NCBI GenBank assembly: GCA_017534815.1
Contig: JAFXVS010000017.1
Location: forward strand, 1 to 64,000
Direction: 5' to 3'
DNA: 64,000 bases
Origin: Bacteroidaceae bacterium
Lineage (GTDB): Bacteria; Bacteroidota; Bacteroidia; Bacteroidales; Bacteroidaceae
Made by a program: the position numbers and the translations under genes. The notes below the pieces were generated by a model. The model saw nothing but the letters and a program-made list of their open reading frames with translations, made no database searches and was not told the DNA's origin. Every line of letters begins with the position of its first letter. Positions within the stretch are counted from its first letter, which is position 1. Below, in pieces: positions 8,358-17,943 of the stretch.

Positions 8358-8855
8358 ATGGCTACAAAGAATCACAACCTTTCCGACTACGACATCAATT
8401 CTGTACCCAATGCCACAGGCATGAAGATGGGCATAGTGGTGGCAGAATGGAACGAGAACATCACAGCGGCACTACTGGAAGGCGCCAAGCAGACGCTGAT
8501 GAAGAATGGAGTCTTTCCTGAAGACATTACAGTGATGACAGTACCTGGCAGTTTCGAACTGGTGTACGGTGCTTCCCAGATGGTGAAGACTGGTGTGGAT
8601 GCCGTGATTGCCATCGGATGTGTCATTCGTGGCGACACGCCCCACGACCGCTACATCTGTCAGGGTGTCACCTACGGACTGGCTCGTCTGAATGCGGTGC
8701 AGGATGTGCCTGTCATCTACGGACTCATCACCACGCTCGACATGCAGCAGGCCGAAGAACGTGCTGGCGGCAAGATGGGCAACAAGGGCGACGAGTGCGC
8801 TGTGACTGCCATCAAGATGGTCGATTTCAAACGCAAAGTGACTCCTTCCAACTAA
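8358..8855 (+). CDS. ribH: 6,7-dimethyl-8-ribityllumazine synthase
   Basis: RibH condenses the ribityl-aminouracil with dihydroxybutanone phosphate in the penultimate step of riboflavin synthesis; the family forms pentamers or icosahedral shells. Motifs: [15 protein letters not shown] (substrate loop), [35 protein letters not shown] with the catalytic His, and [15 protein letters not shown] near the end. Length, 165 aa, is normal. No other rib gene is nearby. The TamB-like gene begins 3 nt after the stop. Confidence 0.96.
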   Translation: MATKNHNLSDYDINSVPNATGMKMGIVVAEWNENITAALLEGAKQTLMKNGVFPEDITVMTVPGSFELVYGASQMVKTGVDAVIAIGCVIRGDTPHDRYICQGVTYGLARLNAVQDVPVIYGLITTLDMQQAEERAGGKMGNKGDECAVTAIKMVDFKRKVTPSN

Positions 8856-8858
8856 AGG

Positions 8859-11800
8859 TTGAAAAGGCTTGAGAAAATATTAGTTAATATTGTAGGCACA
8901 CTCATTGCCATTTATGCAGGCATTGTCCTACTTTTCAGTTTGCCGTTCATGCAGAGCGCATTGGCAAATTGGACAGCTAATATGCTTTCAAAACAGTTAG
9001 GAGCGAAGGTGGAAATCGGTAGCGTCAACCTCGGTTTCCTCAATCGGATGATTGTGAACGATGTGACTCTTTACGAGCCCAACGGACAGAAGATGGCAAG
9101 CATTGCCCGCGTGTCGGCAAGCATCGATCTGCTGGCACTCCTGTCAAATCGGGTTGACATCGGCACAGCACAACTCTTTGGCACGAAGGCAACGCTCTAC
9201 AAGGAAACGCCCGACAGCCCACCCAACTTCCAATTCATCATCGACGCTTTCAAGCAAGAAGAAGAGAAAGAGCCTACCCCACTCGACTTGCACATCGGCT
9301 CGCTCATCATGCGACACACCGACATCACCTATGACGTCAAGTCGCTGGCGCAGCAGCAGGGAAAGTTCGACGTCAACCACCTGAACCTGCACGACTGCGG
9401 CATGAATGTAGTGTTGCGATGCTTGACTGACGACTCACTCAACGTCAGCGTGCGCCGTCTGCAAGTCCAAGAACTCAACTCAGGCTTAACCCTTCACGAC
9501 ACCAGTCTGAAACTCATCGGCAATAAGCAACGTGCCACCCTTTCAGACTTGAGCGTGTCTATGCCCCACTCCCAAATCAACTTAGATTCACTAAGCCTGA
9601 CGTATGGAGAATGGGAGAAGAACAAAACCTTTGCCTTCCGTTCTACAGCCCTCAACGGACACATCACCCCCTGTGACCTCGCTCCCTTTCACGACAAGCT
9701 CTCTTCCCAGAACCAACTGCTCAACTTCAGTGTAACTGTCGAAGGAAACAACGATGAAATACGTGTAAAGGAATGTAATATCAATTCTGAAGACGAAGAC
9801 CTGATGCTTCGTGCCTCAGCAGTGGTCACCCACCCTCTCGACAAAGAAAAGCGCGACATCCATGCAGACATCAGCACCTTGCGCATCAGTCATGACGAGA
9901 TACTGGTATGGGCAGATGCTTTGGTACCAGCACACCATCAAGAAGACCTTCTCGCTGCCATCCAACATGTGGCATACGAGGGAACCATTGATTACACCTC
10001 TAACAAGGAACTGATCTCGCAAGGTAATCTTTCAACGGGCATTGGACGTGCCACCTACGACCTGACCTACGACCAAGAGCGCTTCCTTATAGGCACCATC
10101 AATGGCGACAGCATCAACATCGGCAAACTGCAGGGCGACCAGCGCTTCGGCACCACTTCATTTGATCTCGACCTTGCTATGAACCTCGACAACATCAAGC
10201 CATTCCCTGCGGGCAAAGCAACAGGCACCATCTACAATATTCACTACAACGGCTACAATTACAAAAACATTCGTCTGGATGCGCAGAGCACTTCCAACCA
10301 GATTTCGGGTACTGCCAGCATTGACGATGAGAATGTAAAAGCTGATGCAGACTTCGCCTATACCGATAGTCCGATAAAGGATATTGACCTAAATGTATTG
10401 CTTGAACAATTCAGGCCTAACGCATTGGGACTCATCAAAGAGCACGAAAACGAAAATTTATCGCTTAATGGCACTATACACCTGCAGGGAACGGATTTTC
10501 AACATCTCTATGGCAGTGCCATATTGGAGGACATCGACCTCATGACCTCTAACGACAGCTACCACCTCGATGGCGTCATGCTCCATGCAGAAAAACAGGA
10601 GAATGGAGAGAGCCGCTACACCATCAAGAGCGACATTCTGTCGGGCAACATCCAGGGAGAGACGACGTTGACGGGCATCGCCCAGAGTTTCATCCAACAG
10701 ATGTCTCACCACCTGCCCATCATCTTCAAGCCACAATCGGAAAGACTCGAATCCTCCCAAGCACACTTCACCTACGACTTGACTGTGAGCGACGCCCCTA
10801 TCCTGCACCATCTCATCGACGCAGATTACAGCATTGAAACACCCATACGAATCTTCGGCAATCTGAATGGCGCTGACGAAACAATGTCGTTCCAACTCGA
10901 TGTGCCCGACATCATCTATAATGAGAAGCCCTACACTGACATCGCTGTGGCTTGCAATTCCACTGCCGACAACATGAATGTGCACGCCATCGCCTCGACC
11001 TTCAAGGAGAGCGATGATGACGAGCTGCCTTCCACCTCGACCAAGCTGGACATGATGGCAGACATACACAACAATCGCATCGTCAGCGACCTCTATCTCA
11101 ATACGACAGGAAGCAACAACATCATGCTCCAGCTCCTGCCCATTGTGCAGTTGAGCGACTCGTTAGGTAGCATGAAGACTGACATCACACTGAGGAAGTC
11201 AAACGCCGTCATCAACGATACAGCATGGACCGTTTCACCCTCACGTATTTCACTCTATAAGAAGAACATCGAGTGCCACAACGTCAGGTTCTCCAACAAC
11301 AACACCAACAGTTTCCTTGCTATCGACGGCAGGGCTTCCGACCTGCCAACCGACTCGTTGGTGACCACACTGAACAACCTCGAAATCCAATACATCATGT
11401 CGCTGGTGAACTGGAATGTAGTGCGCTTTGCTGGGAAAGCATCAGGACGTGCCGTTGTGAACAACGTGTTGGGAGGAGGTGTGCCTGATGTAAGGACGAA
11501 CCTCTTTGTCGAAGATCTCTCCATCCAAGAGGGAGCCTTGGGCGATGCCAACATCAACGCCCATTGGGACAGGGAGGTCGATGGTATCGTGGTGGATGGG
11601 CGAATCGTTGACCTCTACGCAGTGCCCGACGGACTGACCGGAAGGGAACGGAACGTGACGGGCATCACGACGGTGGAAGGCTGGATTTCACCCTCCAAGA
11701 ACGACATGCATCTGGATGTCAACACACGCAATACGAATGCAGCCTTCATTCACGGTTTCTTGGGCGGCGTGTTCAAAGAGGTGTCTGGCTATGTGACAGG

Positions 11801-13421
11801 TCCCGTGAGCATCATCGGTCCCTTCAACAACGTCAACATCATTGCCGATGCCGTTCCCAACATGAATCTGCGACTGCGTGCCACCAACGTGCCTTACCAC
11901 ATCGAGGGCGACACCATCCGCATACGTCCTTATTTGTTTGATTTCTCCAATATCAGCATCTACGACCGCTTCGGACACCGCTCGACCCTGAACGGGCAGT
12001 TGACCCATCGCAACATGAAGAACTTCGCCTACCATTTCCAGGCAGATCTCCATGAGTTGCTCGCCTACGATGAGAAGGAGCTCAACAGCGACAAGTTCCT
12101 TGCTACCGTCTTTGCTGACGGCGAACTCACTATCGATGGACGTGACGGGCATCCGCTCTACGTGAACGCCAATGTCACCCCCACCCGAGGTTCCGTCTTT
12201 GCCTACGATGCAGCCACCCCTGACGCCATCACGGGCAGCAGCTTCATCGAGTTCCGTGACCGCGACTCCTTACAAGCCAAAAATATCCAACCCGTCCGCA
12301 TCAACCGTCGGCTCCTGCCCAAAGGCGCGAATGAGAAGCCAACGGTGAGGGACTCGCTCGCCATCGTTAAGGAGGCAAAGAAGAACTACAGCAGCGACAT
12401 CTTCATCAACTTCGACATCAACCTCACGCCAGCCTGCGAGGTGAAACTCCGTATGGACAACATCGAAGATGGTTACATGCGCACCTTCGGCAATGCTCAT
12501 ATCAAAGCAAACTGGTACAATAAAGGCTCCTTCCAGATGTTTGGCAACTACAACATCTCGTCAGGTTCTTACCGACTCTACCTGCAGGACATCATCTTCC
12601 GCGATTTGGCGCTGCAACCCGGCTCGCTGGTCGAGTTCAACGGCAACCCCTTCGATGCCAACATCCATCTGATCTGCCATCATACCATCAACTCTGTGCC
12701 GCTCAGCGACCTCACCTCCACCACTGCCTTCTCGCAGAACAACAAGGTGAAGGTCATCTGCATCCTCGACATCACAGGTAAACTCGGCAACATGGACTTC
12801 AAGTTCAATATGGACTTGCCCAACGTGAACGAGGAGACCCGCCAGTTGGTGCGTTCGATGATCAATTCAGAGGAAGAGATGAACACCCAGATGATTTACC
12901 TGCTCGGACTCGGACGCTTCTACCCCAACGAGTATGCCCGTGCCAACGGAAACGGCAATTCTGGTCAGGCAATGAACTCCCTGCTCTCCTCCACCCTCAG
13001 CGGACAGATCAACCAGATGCTCAGCAACATGATTGGACGCGACAGCAACTGGAACTTCGGTTCGTCGCTCACCACAGGCGAGAAAGGCTGGGATGATCTC
13101 GATGTGGAGGGTATTCTCGAAGGACGTCTGCTCGACGAGCGCCTGCTCATCAACGGAGCCTTTGGCTATCGCGACAACGCGATGACCAACCGTTCCAGCT
13201 TCATCGGCGATTTTGAGGTGAAGTGGCGCATGGATCAGAAGGGAAATCTCTACATCAAAGCCTACAACCAAACCAACGACCGCTACTTCACCAAAGCGAC
13301 GCTCAACACCCAAGGGATCGGTCTCTCTTGGCGACGCGACTTCGAGAGCATTCGACGGCGCATGAGGGAAAAGGAACAGGCAGAAGAGAAGAAGAAGAAA
13401 GTGAAAAGAAGCATGAAGTAA
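8859..13421 (+). CDS. tamB: TamB-like AsmA/DUF490 envelope protein
   Basis: This 1520-aa protein has one N-terminal membrane helix (about residues 9-30, VNIVGTLIAIYAGIVLLF) and then a very long periplasmic part made of repeated short beta-strand segments. The C-terminal third (about 1130-1500) has the TamB/DUF490 character, with FNMDLPNVNEETRQLVRSMI, LLGLGRF and the end LSWRRDFESIRR. The family bridges inner and outer membranes and is implicated in lipid transport and assembly of outer-membrane proteins. The reading frame starts with TTG at 8859; no ATG lies in frame before residue 30, which is inside or past the helix, so TTG is the most plausible start. It lies 3 nt after ribH, suggesting translational coupling. 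The tail is a Lys/Glu-rich cluster. Confidence 0.85.
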   Translation: MKRLEKILVNIVGTLIAIYAGIVLLFSLPFMQSALANWTANMLSKQLGAKVEIGSVNLGFLNRMIVNDVTLYEPNGQKMASIARVSASIDLLALLSNRVDIGTAQLFGTKATLYKETPDSPPNFQFIIDAFKQEEEKEPTPLDLHIGSLIMRHTDITYDVKSLAQQQGKFDVNHLNLHDCGMNVVLRCLTDDSLNVSVRRLQVQELNSGLTLHDTSLKLIGNKQRATLSDLSVSMPHSQINLDSLSLTYGEWEKNKTFAFRSTALNGHITPCDLAPFHDKLSSQNQLLNFSVTVEGNNDEIRVKECNINSEDEDLMLRASAVVTHPLDKEKRDIHADISTLRISHDEILVWADALVPAHHQEDLLAAIQHVAYEGTIDYTSNKELISQGNLSTGIGRATYDLTYDQERFLIGTINGDSINIGKLQGDQRFGTTSFDLDLAMNLDNIKPFPAGKATGTIYNIHYNGYNYKNIRLDAQSTSNQISGTASIDDENVKADADFAYTDSPIKDIDLNVLLEQFRPNALGLIKEHENENLSLNGTIHLQGTDFQHLYGSAILEDIDLMTSNDSYHLDGVMLHAEKQENGESRYTIKSDILSGNIQGETTLTGIAQSFIQQMSHHLPIIFKPQSERLESSQAHFTYDLTVSDAPILHHLIDADYSIETPIRIFGNLNGADETMSFQLDVPDIIYNEKPYTDIAVACNSTADNMNVHAIASTFKESDDDELPSTSTKLDMMADIHNNRIVSDLYLNTTGSNNIMLQLLPIVQLSDSLGSMKTDITLRKSNAVINDTAWTVSPSRISLYKKNIECHNVRFSNNNTNSFLAIDGRASDLPTDSLVTTLNNLEIQYIMSLVNWNVVRFAGKASGRAVVNNVLGGGVPDVRTNLFVEDLSIQEGALGDANINAHWDREVDGIVVDGRIVDLYAVPDGLTGRERNVTGITTVEGWISPSKNDMHLDVNTRNTNAAFIHGFLGGVFKEVSGYVTGPVSIIGPFNNVNIIADAVPNMNLRLRATNVPYHIEGDTIRIRPYLFDFSNISIYDRFGHRSTLNGQLTHRNMKNFAYHFQADLHELLAYDEKELNSDKFLATVFADGELTIDGRDGHPLYVNANVTPTRGSVFAYDAATPDAITGSSFIEFRDRDSLQAKNIQPVRINRRLLPKGANEKPTVRDSLAIVKEAKKNYSSDIFINFDINLTPACEVKLRMDNIEDGYMRTFGNAHIKANWYNKGSFQMFGNYNISSGSYRLYLQDIIFRDLALQPGSLVEFNGNPFDANIHLICHHTINSVPLSDLTSTTAFSQNNKVKVICILDITGKLGNMDFKFNMDLPNVNEETRQLVRSMINSEEEMNTQMIYLLGLGRFYPNEYARANGNGNSGQAMNSLLSSTLSGQINQMLSNMIGRDSNWNFGSSLTTGEKGWDDLDVEGILEGRLLDERLLINGAFGYRDNAMTNRSSFIGDFEVKWRMDQKGNLYIKAYNQTNDRYFTKATLNTQGIGLSWRRDFESIRRRMREKEQAEEKKKKVKRSMK

Positions 13422-13466
13422 TAAGACTCACAATATTAGTATTAACAACCTAAAACAACAAATCCA

Positions 13467-14486
13467 ATGAAGAAAATGATCTTTGGAGCCTTGACGCTCC
13501 TCGTTGCAGCCACGTCCTGCAACAAAACAGCGAACCCAGAACAATTATTTAGTGAAGAAGCTATGGAGTATATCAAAACCGTACCCTATCAGGTCGATCG
13601 CACCTCGCTCTACAGCGCTGACGACCTCTATGCGGGCTATGACCCCGCTAAGCCCGAAACCTTCGATTCGTGCTACGACACCAAAGTCTATCAACACTTC
13701 ATCGCCACAGGCAAGCAGGCCAAAGATGTGGAAGAGTCACTCGCTCGCACCCTCCACGATCACGGCATCCACGTGGCTCTCGACGAGTTCTTCAAGGAGC
13801 ATGACTCACGCCTCTGCATCGACATCATGGGTGGACACGCTCTGTTGCGCACCGACCCTATGTACAAGCGCGTTGTGCAGCTCAGCAAGCGTCTGACGGA
13901 AGAGGGCTTCATCATGCTCAGCGGTGGTGGTCCTGGCGCAATGGAAGCCACACATCTTGGTGCATGGTTGGCAGGCAGAACCGACGCAGAAGTGGATGAC
14001 GCTGTCGAGATGCTCACCGTCGCTCCATCCTTCAAGGACGAGGGTTGGCTCGCATCTTCCTTCGAGGTGATGAAGAAGTACCCACGTCAGGGTGACTATG
14101 TCAGCCTCGGCATCCCCACCTACCTCTACGGTCATGAGCCATCAGCACCTTTCGCTACCCACATCGCCAAGTTCTTCGAGAACAGCATCCGCGAAGACCT
14201 CATCCTCACCGTCGCCTTCGGAGGTATCATCTACACCCCAGGTAGCGCAGGCACCATGCAGGAAATTTTCCAGGACGCTGTGCAGAACCACTACGAATCC
14301 TTCGGCTTCGCCAGCCCGATGATTTTCCTCGGCACCGACTTCTGGACAAAGGAAATGCCTGTCTATCCCTTCCTCGAGAAACTTGTTGAGATGGGCAAGT
14401 ACAAGAACCTCCAGCTCACCCTCACCGACGACTTCGACGTAGTGGCAGACGAGCTCCACAAGTTCAGAGAGGCTGGCAAGAAGTGA
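13467..14486 (+). CDS. LOG-family nucleotide-binding protein with lipoprotein signal
   Basis: The 339-aa protein begins MKKMIFGALTLLVAATSCNK, a signal peptide ending in a lipobox-like ATS-C. The core (about residues 115-310) is a Rossmann LOG (lysine-decarboxylase-like) domain: GGHALLRTD, LSGGGPGAMEATHLGAW, and the signature region YTPGSAGTMQEIFQDA in place of PGGxGTxxE. Cytoplasmic LOG proteins cleave cytokinin-type or other nucleoside monophosphates. Here the first Gly of PGGxGT is Ser, and the export signal would place it in the envelope, which is unusual. Function is not assigned. It is followed by a secreted esterase gene 107 nt on. A cytoplasmic location with a false signal is the main alternative. 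Confidence 0.75.
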   Translation: MKKMIFGALTLLVAATSCNKTANPEQLFSEEAMEYIKTVPYQVDRTSLYSADDLYAGYDPAKPETFDSCYDTKVYQHFIATGKQAKDVEESLARTLHDHGIHVALDEFFKEHDSRLCIDIMGGHALLRTDPMYKRVVQLSKRLTEEGFIMLSGGGPGAMEATHLGAWLAGRTDAEVDDAVEMLTVAPSFKDEGWLASSFEVMKKYPRQGDYVSLGIPTYLYGHEPSAPFATHIAKFFENSIREDLILTVAFGGIIYTPGSAGTMQEIFQDAVQNHYESFGFASPMIFLGTDFWTKEMPVYPFLEKLVEMGKYKNLQLTLTDDFDVVADELHKFREAGKK

Positions 14487-14565
14487 TTCACGCTTTAAAC
14501 CCTCACATGGTTCTTGAGTCCAACAACCGGTAAAACTAAAGTGTAAGTTACTCAACAATCAATAA

Positions 14566-15471
<906 letters not shown>

Positions 15472-15493
15472 ACCAAGAAGCATCAACAAGCAA

Positions 15494-15530
15494 GTGGGGT
15501 TCACTCCGTTCAGGGTGAGCCCCACTTTTT
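15494..15530 (+). terminator. Rho-independent terminator after the esterase gene
   Basis: GTGGGGTTCAC (15494 on) pairs with GTGAGCCCCAC (to 15525, with one G-T pair) and is followed by TTTTT. It begins 22 nt after the stop. Confidence 0.85.
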
Positions 15531-15661
15531 CATGTTTCATGAAAGTGAAAAAATCTTTGCCTTTATTCAATCTCTTCCCACGCTTTCACCACATCTTCTA
15601 TGGTCATACCCAACACAAGCGCAGGCGACGTAGGAACTCAGGAAGCTCGTGCTGACGGAAC

Positions 15662-16318
15662 TCACGTTTGCGGGCAATGCGGATTTTGTGGGATGCTCTT
15701 CCTGACATATACCCTATGACCTCCACGTCCCTTTGCTTCGAAGCCCACATCTGGCCGTTCACAAAGCTGGCGCAACTCAATAGAGGCTTTCGACTGTGAC
15801 AGACCCGTCATAGCCGCATAATCCCTCACACGCATATAGGCATTCTGCTCCACATAATCTTTGGCCATAGCCATCCGTTGTTCCAACGAATATTTTGACA
15901 CCCGCAGGCGACTCACCCCACCTCGTTCCAATTCACACTCACGGTCGGTCTTGGCCACCAGTTCCTTATCAGCTCTGAAGCCGATGCCGCTGACCTCGAT
16001 GGTCCTGGCATTACGCTTCTGTTCACCCTCCTCAAAGGTGTCCTGCTCCTTGTCTTTCCTCACGCCAAGCTTCACGCTGAAAGTGCCAAGTCCATCAATG
16101 CGTACAGAGTACCCCATACCTAAAAGCATCGGCAACCTCTCTGCCACAGCTGCCAGCACAGCCTCCATCATCGCACGATTCACGCCGCTTCCAGCATACG
16201 CACAATGTTTGATGAACTCATCGTGACTCAATTTTCTCCAAGTCTGCAGCCTGTAGTAGGCTTGCTTCTTTCCTGTGCCGTTCAAGTCGGCCATTTCCTT
16301 CTTAATATACCTTGCCAT
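15662..16318 (-). CDS. HU-like DNA-binding protein (Bacteroidota type)
   Basis: With the ATG at 16318 the protein is 218 aa. The N-terminal half is an IHF/HU-like domain, YIKKEMADLNGTGKKQAYYR, then LSHDEFIKHCA, VLAAVAERLP and the arm region GYSVRIDGLGTFSVKLGV. The C-terminal half (SRLRVSKYSLEQRMAMAKDY, then MRVRDYAAMTGLSQSKASIE, ending GRGGHRVYVRKS) looks like an added winged-helix segment. Such two-part HU relatives are common in Bacteroidota. The open frame extends upstream to a GTG at 16396, but the -7 box at 16401-16408 puts the transcript start near there, so the inner ATG is preferred. Role in chromosome architecture or regulation is family inference. It lies just downstream of the permease cluster. 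Confidence 0.8.
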   Translation of the reverse strand: MARYIKKEMADLNGTGKKQAYYRLQTWRKLSHDEFIKHCAYAGSGVNRAMMEAVLAAVAERLPMLLGMGYSVRIDGLGTFSVKLGVRKDKEQDTFEEGEQKRNARTIEVSGIGFRADKELVAKTDRECELERGGVSRLRVSKYSLEQRMAMAKDYVEQNAYMRVRDYAAMTGLSQSKASIELRQLCERPDVGFEAKGRGGHRVYVRKSIPQNPHCPQT

Positions 16319-16400
16319 CAACAAATATTTTTTACCATTAAACAAACATGACCACATAAACATACCTGCACCCCCATACAAACATAGGCGTACCACTATG

Positions 16401-16408
16401 CAAAGATA
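16401..16408 (-). promoter_or_regulatory. -7 promoter box of the HU-like gene
   Basis: The minus strand reads TATCTTTG (exact TAnnTTTG), 83 nt upstream of the chosen ATG and only 5 nt from the upstream GTG, which argues against that GTG being used. Confidence 0.65.
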
Positions 16409-16427
16409 AGAACTCTACTGGACAAAG

Positions 16428-16511
16428 TAAAATTTACGGCATAAAATATACATTTTACGTCACGAAACGTACATTTTGCGACGTAAAATGTACGTTTCGT
16501 GTCGCAAAATG
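16428..16511. repeat. Palindromic 21-bp tandem repeat array, copy A
   Basis: Four 21-bp units stand head to tail (16428-16448, 16449-16469, 16470-16490, 16491-16511). Each begins TACATTTTRCG-like and ends GYAAAATG-like, so each is itself an imperfect dyad. Units two to four together contain a perfect 17-bp inverted repeat: CACGAAACGTACATTTT at 16461-16477 and its complement at 16485-16501, with a 7-nt spacer. A sister array lies at 30528-30611. Confidence 0.85.
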
Positions 16512-16584
16512 TAGTTTCTATAACGGATGAAAGATAAATGTATAGGGGCTTCAGCAGTTTTGGAGGGGCTTGAAAAGGAAAAAA

Positions 16585-17943
16585 TCACTCATCCCGCAAA
16601 GCTTCCACAATCTTTCGTCGGCAGACGTTCCAGGCAGGGAGGGCGATGCCGATGGAGACGACCGCGAGGAGGAGGAGGAAGACGATGAGGGAGATGATGA
16701 GGAAGTGAGGCCAGAACTGGGTCACCCAATCATTCTCCATGCCTGAGGAACTCATGATGTTACCCTCGGAGAGGATTTCCCACGAATTGGCGAACTGCAG
16801 CCAGATGATGTCGCCCAGGAGGGTGGCGATGAAGGTGAGGATGGCTCCTTCTGCGATGAGGGTGCAGAAGATGCGCATCTTCGAGGCTCCGAAGGCACGC
16901 ATGATGCCGATGTCCTCCTTGCGCTTGCGGATTTGCAGCCAGTAGGTGCCCAGGGTGCCGATGACCACGATGATGGCGAAGAGCACCAAGGGTACGGTGG
17001 CGAGTTGGCTGACGAGGGTGTTCTCATTTTTCTCCTTCTGACGCTCAAGGTGATGGTTGAAGGTGTCCAGGTAAGCCAACACGTTGCTGCCGGCACGGAA
17101 TTCTTTGGTGAGCGTGGGGGTGAGCCTCTTCACAAATTCATCGGCATCCACATTGGGCTTGAGGCGCAGGAGCAGTTTGGTCTCGTAGTTTGCGTAGACT
17201 TCAGGATTGGGTATGAATGCCGTGTAGGGGTATCGCTCATGGGGTGCGCCTTTCACATCCTCCACCACGCCGGCAATGGTGTGATAGCCTGCCACCTGAT
17301 GGTAATTTCCATCGGGCGAATACATATAGTTTACATTCGCCAGCCGCTTGCCCACCACTTGGTCGGTGCCGAAGAGCTGCTCTGCCATGCTGCGGGTGAT
17401 GACGATGGCGTCTTGCGGCAGTTCTCTCGACAGCACTTCCGCAACAGGACTTCCCTCGATGGTCTGGAGTCCCTGAGTCTCGAAAAACTGCTCGTTCTGG
17501 TAGTACTGCTCGCACGCAGCGGTGACGGTCTTCAGCGTGTCGTCGGCAGGGGCAAAACGATCCCAATTGTACAGGCGGAGGTCTTCGTAGAGATATGCCC
17601 AAGTCAGGCACACCGACTGCACCTCGGGCATGTCCTGCAACTTCTGCTTGATTGTATATATCCCTCCCATACGATGCTCCAGAAATTCCTCTTGGTTTAA
17701 CCCTTCTTCACCGAAATCTTCAGAATCAGTCTTTTCCATTTCCTCTCGGAGCACTCCGAACTGTCCCACACACAGGTGGTCTTTCTCAAAATCTCCTGCC
17801 GGGTTGCAGAAGTAAATGCCGTAGTAGTTGACTACCAGGAAGTCCACCATGGCCCAGCTCAGTGCCGTGATGATGGCAATCTCAGCGAATATCCAACCGT
17901 TCTGCCTGCGATGTGCCCATAAGTTTTTAAGTATAAGTCTCAT
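16585..17943 (-). CDS. FtsX/MacB-type ABC permease, A-type (pair 1)
   Basis: This 452-aa permease starts MRLILKNLWAHRRQNGW and has one N-terminal membrane helix (about 19-41), a large periplasmic MacB-like domain (about 45-310), and three C-terminal helices (VPLVLFAIIVVIGTLGTYWL, IAEGAILTFIATLLGDIIW and the last pair SLIVFLLLLAVVSIGIALP). IRKRKEDIGIMRAFGASKMRI is the cytoplasmic coupling segment that contacts the ATPase in this family. An upstream ATG would add 16 residues; I prefer 17943 because it gives the conserved N-terminus of the A-type paralogues and a 4-nt ATGA overlap with the upstream partner gene. It ends RKIVEALRDE, a tail also seen in the remnant at 39620. It is the last gene of the permease series. 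Confidence 0.88.
   Translation of the reverse strand: MRLILKNLWAHRRQNGWIFAEIAIITALSWAMVDFLVVNYYGIYFCNPAGDFEKDHLCVGQFGVLREEMEKTDSEDFGEEGLNQEEFLEHRMGGIYTIKQKLQDMPEVQSVCLTWAYLYEDLRLYNWDRFAPADDTLKTVTAACEQYYQNEQFFETQGLQTIEGSPVAEVLSRELPQDAIVITRSMAEQLFGTDQVVGKRLANVNYMYSPDGNYHQVAGYHTIAGVVEDVKGAPHERYPYTAFIPNPEVYANYETKLLLRLKPNVDADEFVKRLTPTLTKEFRAGSNVLAYLDTFNHHLERQKEKNENTLVSQLATVPLVLFAIIVVIGTLGTYWLQIRKRKEDIGIMRAFGASKMRIFCTLIAEGAILTFIATLLGDIIWLQFANSWEILSEGNIMSSSGMENDWVTQFWPHFLIISLIVFLLLLAVVSIGIALPAWNVCRRKIVEALRDE

Noticed and set aside
16428..16511. Possible CRISPR array
   Set aside because: The 21-bp units are contiguous with no spacers, and no cas gene is present; the same applies to the array at 30528-30611 and the 42-bp array at 51994.
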